This document shows, piece by piece, positions 8,636 to 17,276 of a DNA stretch of 64,000 nt. The stretch comes from Halogeometricum sp. S3BR5-2. GTDB lineage: Archaea > Halobacteriota > Halobacteria > Halobacteriales > Haloferacaceae. The position numbers and the translations under genes are program-made. The stretch spans positions 496,001 to 560,000 of the forward strand of contig NZ_JAMQOQ010000003.1 in assembly GCF_031624635.1 (NCBI RefSeq), written 5' to 3'. Under the pieces are notes generated by a model. That model was not told where the DNA came from. It saw only the letters and a list, made by a program, of their open reading frames with translations, and did no database searches. Numbering within the stretch: position 1 is the stretch's first letter; every line of letters begins with the position of its first letter.

Positions 8636-9604
8636 ATGAGCAATCCAGCCGCCCTCTACGACGCCATCCAATCGGAGATGGGGGACGTCCTGATCGGGAA
8701 CCGCGACGTCGTAGAAGGTCTCACTATCTCGCTCCTCACGAAGGGGCACCTCCTCATCGAGGGGGTGCCGGGGACGGCGAAGACGACGACCGCGAACCTG
8801 TTCGCGCGCGTGTCGGGGCTTGACTTCCGCCGCATCCAGATGACGCCCGACATCCTCCCCGCCGACATCACCGGTACGGAGGTGTACCGCGAACAGCGCG
8901 GGGAGTTCGAGATCCACCGCGGTCCCGTGTTCGCGAACCTCGTGGTCGCAGACGAGATCAACCGCGGGACGCCGAAAGCACAGAGCGCCCTCCTGGAGGC
9001 GATGCAGGAGCGACACGTCACCATCGGGGGACAGACGCTCACGCTCGCGGACCCGTTCATGGTCGTCGCGACGCAGAACCCCATCGAGATGGAGGGGACC
9101 TACGAACTCCCGGAGGCACAGCGCGACCGCTTCCAACTGAAATACCAGATGGACCTCCTCGACCGCGAGGACGAACGCGAGTTCCTCGACCGCTTCCACG
9201 ACACGCCGGGTCTCGGCCCCGACACGGTCGAACAGGTCGTCTCCGTGGACGACTTGATCGACGCCCGCGAGGCCGTCACGAAGGTGTTCGTCTCAGACGC
9301 CGTCCGCGAGTTCCTCCTCGACATCGTCACGGCGACGCGGAGTTCGCCGGACATCGAACACGGCGCGTCGACGCGGGCGTCGCTGTCGCTGCTCACCGCC
9401 TCGAAGGCGCGCGCCGCCATCCACGGGCGCAACTACGTCCTCCCGGACGACGTGTTGACCCTCGTCGAACCGGCGTTGACCCACCGCCTCGTCCTGAGCG
9501 CCGACGCCCAACTGAGCGACCGCAGCGTCGACGAGATTATCGGCGAGATTCTCGAAGAGGTCGACACGCCCGAGGCGAAATCGCCCACGTCCTCGGCGGA
9601 GTGA
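8636..9604 (+). CDS. MoxR-family AAA+ ATPase
   Basis: 322 residues. MoxR proteins are AAA+ chaperones that remodel or insert cofactors into partner proteins, usually VWA/DUF58 proteins encoded nearby. Seen here are Walker A GVPGTAKT (43-50), Walker B LVVADEINR (102-110), sensor-1 FMVVATQNP and an arginine finger in LPEAQRDRF, the MoxR hallmark. The C-terminal lid domain (about 210-310) is complete. Its own TATA box suggests it can be transcribed apart from the two upstream genes. The DUF58 and DUF4129 partners are on the other side of a convergent gap. Confidence 0.93.
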   Translation: MSNPAALYDAIQSEMGDVLIGNRDVVEGLTISLLTKGHLLIEGVPGTAKTTTANLFARVSGLDFRRIQMTPDILPADITGTEVYREQRGEFEIHRGPVFANLVVADEINRGTPKAQSALLEAMQERHVTIGGQTLTLADPFMVVATQNPIEMEGTYELPEAQRDRFQLKYQMDLLDREDEREFLDRFHDTPGLGPDTVEQVVSVDDLIDAREAVTKVFVSDAVREFLLDIVTATRSSPDIEHGASTRASLSLLTASKARAAIHGRNYVLPDDVLTLVEPALTHRLVLSADAQLSDRSVDEIIGEILEEVDTPEAKSPTSSAE

Positions 9605-9741
9605 CGACCCGACTGTCGAAAGTCGAATATCGTTAATTGTTGGATTCTGAGAACACCGAGACACCTCGATAATCGATTCGACGCCTCTCGATTATGTTAC
9701 TCTATCACCCTCTCGGCGTCAAATCGCTCCCGTAAGGCAAG

Positions 9742-10647
9742 CTACCAGCGGTAGGTGACCGACCACAGACCCGATTCCAGTTCCGACACCTCGGCGCGCA
9801 CCGGTTCGTCCAGATAGGCGGCGAGGGCGACGCCGAACGTCGAGACGACCGGGTGGTCGAAGGCGTCGAGACCGCCGTAGGAGGGAGTTCCGACGTCGAC
9901 GGTGACGCGGGCGTTCTCCGTGTCGACTTCGCCGTCGACGGACAGGAGCAACTCGAAGTTCTCCCGGAGGGACTCGCCGACCTGTGCGACCACGTCCGCG
10001 ACCGATTCGGGCGTGCCCGACCGCGTCGCGTCGTGTTCGCGGTACAGTACGGCGCCGCTGGGCTCGAACGCGACGCCGGAGTCGGCGGCGTCCTCGGAGA
10101 CGACCAGCGGATGCTCGAACGTCGAATCTCGAGGGGGGTGACTCCCGGCGGTTTGCGGAACGAACAGGCGGAACGACCCGTCGTCGGTCTCGAGGTAGAG
10201 GCGGTCCCCGGAGAGGCCGAGTTGGTCGACGAGCCCCGCCTCGTTTCGCGAGAGGGGGTCGAACGTGGACTGCCCGACGTCCGCGGGGATGAACCGCTCG
10301 GGAGTGAGATACCACGTCACGATTCCCGCGAACACCCCGATGGCCGCGATGCCGATGAGCGGTTCGCGGACCGAGGGGGCGACGACGGCGAACGCGCCGG
10401 CGAACAGGCCGACGACCGCCAATCCGAGCGCCGTTCGCTCCTGTCCGCTGCGGCGCGAGTCGTCGTAGCGCGCACGTAGCCGCTCGTTCTCCTCGCGCAG
10501 ACGCTCTCGCTCCGCGCGGGCCGTTCGCTCGGCCTCCGTCGAGGGTGCGGCCCCGTTTTCTCTTTCGCCGTCGCCCTCGCGGGCGCCGTCGTCCGCGGGC
10601 GCTTCCGATTCGGGGAACTGGCCGTTTCCGGCTTCGTTTCGGCTCAC
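9742..10647 (-). CDS. Membrane protein of the DUF58/MoxR cluster
   Basis: 301 residues starting at a GTG that overlaps the preceding stop by four bases (GTGA), a strong translational-coupling sign. An acidic disordered N-terminus (about 1-45) leads into a short coiled coil ERERLREENERLRARY, two membrane helices (about 65-105) and a soluble C-terminal domain ending LESGLWSVTYRW. No catalytic motif is visible. Haloarchaea keep such genes next to DUF58 proteins. Presumed subunit of the same envelope complex; function unknown. Confidence 0.7.
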   Translation of the reverse strand: MSRNEAGNGQFPESEAPADDGAREGDGERENGAAPSTEAERTARAERERLREENERLRARYDDSRRSGQERTALGLAVVGLFAGAFAVVAPSVREPLIGIAAIGVFAGIVTWYLTPERFIPADVGQSTFDPLSRNEAGLVDQLGLSGDRLYLETDDGSFRLFVPQTAGSHPPRDSTFEHPLVVSEDAADSGVAFEPSGAVLYREHDATRSGTPESVADVVAQVGESLRENFELLLSVDGEVDTENARVTVDVGTPSYGGLDAFDHPVVSTFGVALAAYLDEPVRAEVSELESGLWSVTYRW

Positions 10648-11123
10648 GCCGGCTCCTCCGAGAGCACGCCCACTTTCCACAGCCCGTACCGGTAGAGCGC
10701 GTAGCCGACGAGCGCCGTCGCACAGGCGAGCGCCGCCGCCGCGATGACGGCGTCGTACACCGTCGCGAGCGCCGTCACGGCCGCGAGAGCGACCCCTGAG
10801 AGAGCGACGAGCAACGCGACGTCGCGGCGTCTCGACTCCGGCGCTAGCTCCGCCGAGAGGTACGTAACCGAACCCAGTTCGAGGATGACGACGCCAGCGA
10901 GATTGGGTGAGGACGTCGTGAGGAGGGCGGCGAGGTGGGCCAGGCCGACGCCGTAGTAACTCGCGCTGGCGGCGGCGGCGAAGCCGACGGCGGCGCCGAC
11001 GACGAGGCCGGTGAGGCCGCCGCCGAACAGCCACAGCGATACGGCGACGAGAACCGTCCCCGCGGCGAGGGTAGCAGACTCGACTCGGGAGTCGGCGGGC
11101 GTGGTGCGCTGGGCAGTTGCCAT
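10644..11123 (-). CDS. Polytopic membrane protein (DUF7519-like) of the DUF58 cluster
   Basis: 159 residues, almost entirely hydrophobic, with about five membrane helices and a long run of Ala, Val and Leu. The ATG at 11123 is preferred; a GTG six codons upstream is possible. The stop overlaps the GTG of the next gene by four bases. It lies 52 bases downstream of the DUF58 gene on the same strand. I recognise it as the small membrane partner usual in this haloarchaeal cluster; it has no enzymatic motif. Confidence 0.65.
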   Translation of the reverse strand: MATAQRTTPADSRVESATLAAGTVLVAVSLWLFGGGLTGLVVGAAVGFAAAASASYYGVGLAHLAALLTTSSPNLAGVVILELGSVTYLSAELAPESRRRDVALLVALSGVALAAVTALATVYDAVIAAAALACATALVGYALYRYGLWKVGVLSEEPA

Positions 11124-11175
11124 TCGTTTGTCGTGTGTCACCCTGGATGCATTAGTTATTCGGGTCTCCCGCGTC

Positions 11176-12591
11176 TCAGCGTCGCCTCTGTCCCGCGTCG
11201 AGCACCGACTGGAGTTGCGTGCTCGGCGCCACCTCGTACGCTCTGACGTTCGGGATGACGTCGATCGATTTGCGGAACGACTCGAAGTCCACCAGGCGGT
11301 CGTACGCGCGGAGCGCGTCGTCGGCCGATTCGGACTCGAACAGCGCGCTCGGCGCGAGGAACACCGTCACGCGCCCGCCGTTCTCGACCAACTGCTTCAC
11401 CGCTTCGCGCGTCTCCTGGGGGTGGGTGTCGTCCGTGCAGAGCACCGACCACCCGCGGAGTTTCTCGACGACCGCTTTCCGCCGCACGGTCTCGAACAGC
11501 GGCTCGGAGTCGAGACGCAACACGTAGCTCTCCGGCGCCTGGAAGTACGGCATCAACGTCCGGGCGAACGCGTCGTCACGGGGCGCGAGCAGTCCCGCGG
11601 CCCGCTGTGCCGTCTCGGGGCCGACGGTGGTCCGCGACTCGGAGGCGACGCCGCCGGTCGGTTTCGAGAGCCGCGTGAGCGTGCGCCGGCAGTCGCGATA
11701 CTGGAATGCCGAGTCGCCGAAGTCGAGGTCCGTCCGCAGGCCGTCGTCGTCGACGACGGTGAGTCCGACGGGGTCGTTCGCCTCCTCGATCTGCGTCAGC
11801 ACGCCGAGGAGGACTTCCCGGAGGTAGTCGGCCTTCGTCCGCCCCTGCGGGCCCTCCCACATGCAGGCGCGGTTGTCGACGAACAGGCGGGTCCGCTGTA
11901 TCGTCTCGTTCTCGAACTCGCGGACGTAGGGCTCGCGGAACCGCGCCGTCGCGTTCCAGTCGATCCGGCTCACGGAGTCGCCGGGGACGTAGCGCCGGAT
12001 GTCGATGAAGTTCGTCCCCGTCCCGCTCTGCCCGCTCGTGTGCTCGCCGTACGTCCCGACGAAGGGGTCGCCGCCCGCGCCGACGTGGATGTCGTCGGGC
12101 GAGGGGGCGGTGACGTCGAGTTCGAGCGACTCCTCGCGCGAGACGTCCTGTGCGAACAGTCCGTCCGCGCTGCGATACGTACAGGACAACCGCGGGAGGT
12201 CGTACGTCCCGGCGACGGGAATCGAGCAGGTGACCGTCTCCTCGGTCACCGATCGTCGGGGGTCGACCGAGACGGTCCGCGCGTCGCCGTCGACGCCGAC
12301 GGGCCACCCGACCCGCAGCGTGATCGGATGATTCGCGTCCGCGCTGTCGACCGAGAGACGAAACTCGGTCTCGCGGTTGGGCTGGATGCGCCGTCGGTCG
12401 GCCGTGATGGCGAGTGCGAGCGAGTCGTCGGTCGCGGCGAACCGTCGCCCCGCGCGGAACAGCGCGACCAGCAGCCACGCGCAGACCGTCCCCGCGCCGA
12501 CGAGCGCGAGCGGTCGCTCTGCGGCAGCGCCGACGACGAGGAGCGTCGCGGCGACCGCGGCGACGCCGTAGCCCCGTCGCGTCAATCTCAT
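11176..12591 (-). CDS. DUF58-domain (VWA-related) membrane protein
   Basis: 471 residues. Two N-terminal membrane helices (about 8-50) precede a beta-sandwich region and the DUF58 signature, readable as DIRRYVPGDSVSRIDWNATA (around 200-225). A VWA-like fold follows (RLFVDNRACMWEGPQGRTK). DUF58 proteins are the usual clients or partners of MoxR ATPases, as encoded at 8636. The start is at 12591. A much longer open frame continues upstream on this strand but is only the shadow of the divergent DUF4129 gene. A TATA-like ttcaaac lies 27 bases before the start. Confidence 0.88.
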   Translation of the reverse strand: MRLTRRGYGVAAVAATLLVVGAAAERPLALVGAGTVCAWLLVALFRAGRRFAATDDSLALAITADRRRIQPNRETEFRLSVDSADANHPITLRVGWPVGVDGDARTVSVDPRRSVTEETVTCSIPVAGTYDLPRLSCTYRSADGLFAQDVSREESLELDVTAPSPDDIHVGAGGDPFVGTYGEHTSGQSGTGTNFIDIRRYVPGDSVSRIDWNATARFREPYVREFENETIQRTRLFVDNRACMWEGPQGRTKADYLREVLLGVLTQIEEANDPVGLTVVDDDGLRTDLDFGDSAFQYRDCRRTLTRLSKPTGGVASESRTTVGPETAQRAAGLLAPRDDAFARTLMPYFQAPESYVLRLDSEPLFETVRRKAVVEKLRGWSVLCTDDTHPQETREAVKQLVENGGRVTVFLAPSALFESESADDALRAYDRLVDFESFRKSIDVIPNVRAYEVAPSTQLQSVLDAGQRRR

Positions 12592-12611
12592 TGAACAATC
12601 ATCGTCGGACC

Positions 12612-12653
12612 GATGTTTGAAGATTCTGGTCGCGCCGACGGAAGGACATATGC
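12612..12653. promoter_or_regulatory. Divergent promoter between DUF58 and DUF4129 genes
   Basis: Within the 84-base gap, a TATA-like element near 12614-12621 (minus strand) lies 27 bases before the DUF58 start at 12591. A second, acatatg at 12646-12652, lies 27 bases before the GTG at 12676. The paired spacing argues for the downstream GTG as the true start of the plus-strand gene. Confidence 0.45.
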
Positions 12654-12675
12654 GTCTCCGGTGGGAGGTATCCGT

Positions 12676-14859
12676 GTGAACGTCTCCGTGGCGCGGTCCG
12701 TCCGGACCACTCTCGCCGTTCTCGTCCTTCTGATTTCGGTCGCGGCCGTGCCGCCGGTCGCCGCCGTGAGCGACGCCGGCGCCGCCGACATCGAACGCGG
12801 CGGCAGCGACGTGGATATCCGAGCACAGCAGACGACGCCGACCACGGCGACGAACAACACGAGCGTCCGGCACGCCAACCCCGAAGAGGCGGAGGCCGAA
12901 AACACGGAAGACGCCCTCAGAGCGCAACTCACCGCGCGGCTGGCCGACCGATTGGAAGGCAGCAGCGTCCAGCTCAGCGAGGGCCAGTACAACCGCGCGA
13001 AGGGACTCCTCGGCGAGAAGTACGTCGATACGCTGGGGAAGTACGCCGACGTCGCCGACGAGAGCGGCGAGGAGGAGACGGCCGAGGACTTCGAGCGGGC
13101 GGGCGAAACCCAACGGAACCTCTCGGATTCGCTCGCCGAGTACCGCGAGACGGAAGAAGCGTATCGGGAAGCCAAATCGAACGGCAACGAGGCGGAGGCG
13201 CGGCGGCTCGCCCGCGAACTCGTCCGCCTCGACGACGATATCGACCGCCAATCGACCGAACTGGACGAGACGTACACGCAGTTGGGCAATCAGACCGGCG
13301 TCGATTTCAGCGGCGCCCAAGACCGGATTCGCGCCGTCCAGCAGAACGTTTCGGACTCGACCGCGCAGGTGCGTGCGGCCGAGTTGAGCGCGACGACGCT
13401 CACGGCGCAGGCCGATGGAGAGACGGCATCGTTCGTCGATCCGCTGCGCATCGAGGGCCGTCTCCGCGCGGCCGACAACTCGCCGATCGCCGATCGGTCG
13501 ATTACGCTCCGGGTCGGCGAGCGGTTGTACGCCGCCGAGACCGACGACGAGGGACGATTCGAACTCGACTACCGTCCGGCCGGACTCGCGGTCGACGCCT
13601 CGCGGGTGACCGTTCGATATCTCCCGCAGACCTCCTCGGTCTACATCGGGTCGAACGCGAGCGTCCCCATCGCGGTCGAGCAGGTCGAGGGAACGCTCGA
13701 CTTCGAGTCGGTGCCCGACACGGCCGCGTTCAACGACTCGGTCGCGGTGTCCGGGCGGGTCGTCGTCGACGGCCGGCCCGTCTCGAATCTCTCGGTCAAT
13801 ACGACGCTCGGAGAGCGGCCGATCGGGAGCACCGTGACCGACGCCGACGGCCGGTTCGCGACGAACGGGACGCTGCCGGTCGACGTGCCCGCCGGTGAAC
13901 AGCGTCTCCGGGTCACCTCCGGCACCGACAGCGCCGTCGTCGTCGACGCGACGGAACCGGTGACGGTCACCGCGACGCCGACGAACCTGACGCTCGCGCT
14001 GACGCCCGACGACGGGACCATCGTTGCGAGCGGTCGGCTCACCGCCGACGGGGCGGGCGTCGCGGACCGACGGATCTCGGTCTCGGTCGACGGCGAAACG
14101 GTGACGGAGGCAACGACCACCGAGTCCGGACAGTATCGGGCGCGATTCGACGACAGACTCATGCACCAAAACGCGACCGTCACCGCCCGGTTCGACGGAT
14201 CGGGGACGAACCTGGAATCGGCGACGGCGGTCGTAAACCGCGGCGGTAACGGTGCGGGCGGGGCCGGCAACCCCGTCTTCGGACTCGGAGTCGGCGGTGT
14301 CGCGAGCGGTGTCCCCGGCATCGGCGGCGGCGACGGCTCGGGGTCCGGGAACGGCGTGGTCGGCGGACTCGTCGCCCCCGTATCCGGTCAGGAGGGACCG
14401 GCGCCGGAGCGCATCGCCTTCGGCGCCGCCGCGACCGTGCTCGTCCTCGCCGCCGGGTGGTACGCCGTCCGCCGGTGGCTGGGTTCGAGCGCCCCCGGGT
14501 CGGTAGCGGAACTCGACGGGGACGGGTCCGAGACGGACGACGACCCCGAACCCATCCCCTCGCCCGTCCAACTGCTCGCACAGGGGCAGATGCAAGGGGC
14601 GCTGCTCGCCGCCTACCAGACCGTCCAGCGGGCGCTCGCGCCGTCGCTTGACGAGTCGCCCAAGACTCACCGGCAGTTCTACCGCGCGTGTCAGCGGACC
14701 GGCGCCGTCCCGATGGACGCGCTGCGCGTGCTCAACGACGCGTACGAGCAGGCCGTCTACAGCGACCGAGAACTCTCGCTCGAAGAGGCGCGCAACGCCG
14801 TCATGGCCGCCGAGCGCATCGTCTCCAATCGGGGTCAGGGCGGCGACCGGAACGACTGA
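12676..14859 (+). CDS. Surface-exposed protein with C-terminal DUF4129 domain
   Basis: 727 residues. Signal-type hydrophobic stretch (TTLAVLVLLISVAAVPPVAA), then an acidic coiled-coil region (about 70-225), two or three carboxypeptidase-regulatory or Ig-like beta-sandwich repeats (readable as DEGRFELDYRP and DADGRFATNGTLP), a Gly-rich linker, a membrane helix (about 595-615) and a cytoplasmic DUF4129 domain (HRQFYRACQRTGAVPMD). This is the third member of the classic DUF58-MoxR-DUF4129 set. GTG 12676 is chosen on promoter spacing; an ATG at 12613 would add 21 residues overlapping the divergent promoter. Confidence 0.82.
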   Translation: MNVSVARSVRTTLAVLVLLISVAAVPPVAAVSDAGAADIERGGSDVDIRAQQTTPTTATNNTSVRHANPEEAEAENTEDALRAQLTARLADRLEGSSVQLSEGQYNRAKGLLGEKYVDTLGKYADVADESGEEETAEDFERAGETQRNLSDSLAEYRETEEAYREAKSNGNEAEARRLARELVRLDDDIDRQSTELDETYTQLGNQTGVDFSGAQDRIRAVQQNVSDSTAQVRAAELSATTLTAQADGETASFVDPLRIEGRLRAADNSPIADRSITLRVGERLYAAETDDEGRFELDYRPAGLAVDASRVTVRYLPQTSSVYIGSNASVPIAVEQVEGTLDFESVPDTAAFNDSVAVSGRVVVDGRPVSNLSVNTTLGERPIGSTVTDADGRFATNGTLPVDVPAGEQRLRVTSGTDSAVVVDATEPVTVTATPTNLTLALTPDDGTIVASGRLTADGAGVADRRISVSVDGETVTEATTTESGQYRARFDDRLMHQNATVTARFDGSGTNLESATAVVNRGGNGAGGAGNPVFGLGVGGVASGVPGIGGGDGSGSGNGVVGGLVAPVSGQEGPAPERIAFGAAATVLVLAAGWYAVRRWLGSSAPGSVAELDGDGSETDDDPEPIPSPVQLLAQGQMQGALLAAYQTVQRALAPSLDESPKTHRQFYRACQRTGAVPMDALRVLNDAYEQAVYSDRELSLEEARNAVMAAERIVSNRGQGGDRND

Positions 14860-14914
14860 CCGTCGGCCGTTTCGAGGGAACTTCTAACTCACTACCGCCC
14901 GAAGACGGTACCGT

Positions 14915-15655
14915 ATGTCGACCGACGCCGCTCTCGACGTCCGGCTGCTGCGCAACGCGACTCTCCTGCTCACGGTGGACGAGACGACGTTCCTCGTCGA
15001 CCCGATGCTCTCGTCTCCGGGGGAGAATCCACCCGTACCGAACTCGCCGAACGACCGCAGAAACCCGCTCGTTCCGCTGCCGGACGTCGAACTCTCCTAC
15101 GACGCCGTCCTCGTCACCCACCGCCACCAAGACCACTTCGACGAGGCGGCCGAGGAGGAACTCGACGCGGACGTTCCGCTGTTCTGCCAACCCGAAGAGG
15201 AAGCCGCCTTCGTCGAAGAGGGATTCACTGACGTGCGTCCCGTCGACGAGACGGTGTCGTTTCGAGGGATAACCGTCCACCGCACGCCCGGTCGCCACGG
15301 CCACGGGGAGTTAGCCGAGGAGATGGCCCCCGTCTCCGGGTTCGTCTTCGAGGGAACGGAGACGCTGTATCTCGCCGGCGATACGGTCTGGTACGACGCG
15401 GTCGACCGAACGCTCCAGAAGTTCGCCCCGGACGCCGTCGTGCTCAACGGCGGCGAAGCGCAGTTCACCGAGGGCCGACCGATCACGATGGGCGTCGAAG
15501 ACGTCACGGCCGTCCGCGAGGCGACCGACGCCGACACCGCCGTCGCCGTCGTACATATGGAAGCGATCAACCACTGTCTCCTCTCGCGTGAGGAACTGCG
15601 GTCGAACACGGAGGACGTTCGCGTTCCCGAAGACGGCGAACGACTCGTCTTCTGA
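14915..15655 (+). CDS. Metallo-beta-lactamase-fold hydrolase (UlaG-like)
   Basis: 246 residues. The metal-binding motif appears as THRHQDHFDE, with further ligands in GRHGHGEL, YLAGDTVWYD and near the C-terminus (VVHMEAINH), as in the UlaG/L-ascorbate-6-phosphate lactonase-like branch of the MBL superfamily. Soluble with no signal, so cytoplasmic. The substrate cannot be inferred, since that branch is mostly uncharacterised in archaea. It stands 55 bases after the DUF4129 gene and could be co-transcribed with it, but has no known link to the MoxR module. Confidence 0.82.
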   Translation: MSTDAALDVRLLRNATLLLTVDETTFLVDPMLSSPGENPPVPNSPNDRRNPLVPLPDVELSYDAVLVTHRHQDHFDEAAEEELDADVPLFCQPEEEAAFVEEGFTDVRPVDETVSFRGITVHRTPGRHGHGELAEEMAPVSGFVFEGTETLYLAGDTVWYDAVDRTLQKFAPDAVVLNGGEAQFTEGRPITMGVEDVTAVREATDADTAVAVVHMEAINHCLLSREELRSNTEDVRVPEDGERLVF

Positions 15656-15776
15656 ACTCGCTTCCGTCTCGACCCTCCGTGTAATCCAACTCCGTCAGGT
15701 AGCGGGCGTCCCGAGACCACGTCGTCACAGTAGTTCTTTCAGCGGACGTCTCCATCTCTGAGAGAGAGCGCAACCA

Positions 15777-17192
15777 ATGCCCGCCCCTCGATACGACGCT
15801 ACACGGACCCCGCTCGGCTTCCTGCCCGTCCTCGCTGCCAACGTCCTCCCGCTCGCGGGCGTGGTGTGGTTCGGCTGGGAACCCGAGACGCTCGTCGCCG
15901 TCTACGCGCTCGAGCTACTGGTGATGTTGCCGTTCGCGGGGGTGAAGGCGCTGTTCGCCGGCCAGCCACCCGCATCCGACCGCGAAAACGGCGTCTTCAG
16001 CGTCTCCGAGAGCGACCTCGCCGGTAAGCGGGGCAGTGTCATCGTGCACGACCGTCTGCCGCCGGTCTACCCCCGAAACGTTCCGTTCACCGTCGCCGTC
16101 GTCAGCGGTGGCGTGTGGGTCGGCTTCTTCGTCCTCGCGCCGGTCTCTGAGGTCGTCGCAGTCCTCGATATCCTCGGTCGTCCGGGAGTGTTGCTCAGCG
16201 TCGTCGGGCTAGTCGCCGGTCAGGTCGTCGAGACCGCGCACACTTACTTTTTGAGCGGTCGGTACGCCGAGGTCTCTCCGTACGCCGTCGTCGAAATCCC
16301 CGCCCGCCAAGGGCTGTTTCTCTCGATGCTGTTGTTCGTCGTCACGCTCGGCGGACCCACGTCCGTGCTCGTCGCCTTCGTGGTCGTGAAGGTGCTCGTC
16401 GAGTGGTCCGGCGTCCGTGCCGAACGCGGCGGCACCGGACGGCTCACCGGGTGGCTCTCCGGCCCCGACAGCGACACGACGACCGACTCGCTCGACGTCC
16501 CTGCGGGCCGACCGTCGGCGACGGTCGGCGTCGACCGGCGCTCGGTCGCGGCGGCCGCAGTCTGGCGCGTCGTCTCCGAGACGGGACCGTTCTACGTCGT
16601 GTTGGCCGGGTTCGTCTGGCTCGGTGTCCCCGCGTTTCTCGGCGGGGGAGCGCCCTCACTGTCGCTGTGGATCGCGAGCGGTCTCGCCGGCCTCCTCCTG
16701 TTGGGTCTCATGCTCGCCGGCGACATCGTCGAGGTCGTGCTGGTGGACCGGTGGACGACGTACTACCGAATTGAGGACCTGCTCGTCGTTCACGACCGTC
16801 TGACCGACGAACCGCAGTGGACGACGCCGCTCGACGAACTCCGCGACGCCACCGTCGTCGAAACGCGACCCTCGGACCGGTACTTCGGGACGCGGACGAT
16901 CACCGTCACGACGGGGTGGGACACGGACGAAACAGAGCGGACGCTCGGCCCGGTCAGCGACCCGAACGCGTTCGTCCAGACGTTCGATATCCCCCTCCAG
17001 TCGACCGGCCTCTCGCCGCTCGACCGGCGATTCGTCGGTGCCGCGGTCGGGTCGGCCGCCCTCATCGCGGTCGGCAGCGTCGTCGTGGCTGCCACGCCGG
17101 TCGGTCCGTCCGTCCCGTGGGTGCTCCTACCGATGTCGCTGCCCTTCCTCGTCATCGTCCCGATGGGGTTCTGGAAGCTCGCGCACCCGTGA
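15777..17192 (+). CDS. DUF6498-like polytopic membrane protein (tandem copy 1)
   Basis: 471 residues with about nine membrane helices in two groups. The N-terminal half has the pattern LPLAGVVWFGWEPETLVAVY and a conserved extramembrane motif PPVYPRNVPF. The second half carries a soluble insert (RIEDLLVVHDRLTDEPQWTT) like a PH or regulatory domain. The next gene is a paralogue with the same architecture (WPSIYPRNIPLALT, DTLLEAPQWKTDIE). Resembles haloarchaeal DUF6498 proteins; function unknown, no catalytic residues seen. Confidence 0.72.
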   Translation: MPAPRYDATRTPLGFLPVLAANVLPLAGVVWFGWEPETLVAVYALELLVMLPFAGVKALFAGQPPASDRENGVFSVSESDLAGKRGSVIVHDRLPPVYPRNVPFTVAVVSGGVWVGFFVLAPVSEVVAVLDILGRPGVLLSVVGLVAGQVVETAHTYFLSGRYAEVSPYAVVEIPARQGLFLSMLLFVVTLGGPTSVLVAFVVVKVLVEWSGVRAERGGTGRLTGWLSGPDSDTTTDSLDVPAGRPSATVGVDRRSVAAAAVWRVVSETGPFYVVLAGFVWLGVPAFLGGGAPSLSLWIASGLAGLLLLGLMLAGDIVEVVLVDRWTTYYRIEDLLVVHDRLTDEPQWTTPLDELRDATVVETRPSDRYFGTRTITVTTGWDTDETERTLGPVSDPNAFVQTFDIPLQSTGLSPLDRRFVGAAVGSAALIAVGSVVVAATPVGPSVPWVLLPMSLPFLVIVPMGFWKLAHP

Positions 17193-17276
17193 TCTCGCCG
17201 GTCGTTCATCGAGCTACGCGCCGGAATACCGACATCGTTCCGACAAATCAATAATCGATTACTCCGTCGTTCGACC

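Noticed and set aside
11011-12594. 527-codon plus-strand frame over the DUF58 gene
   Set aside because: Mirror image of the real gene caused by high GC at third positions.
12592-14670. N-terminal extension making a giant minus-strand protein with the DUF58 domain
   Set aside because: The extra part is antisense to the DUF4129 gene and low-complexity. DUF58 starts normally at 12591 with its own TATA box.
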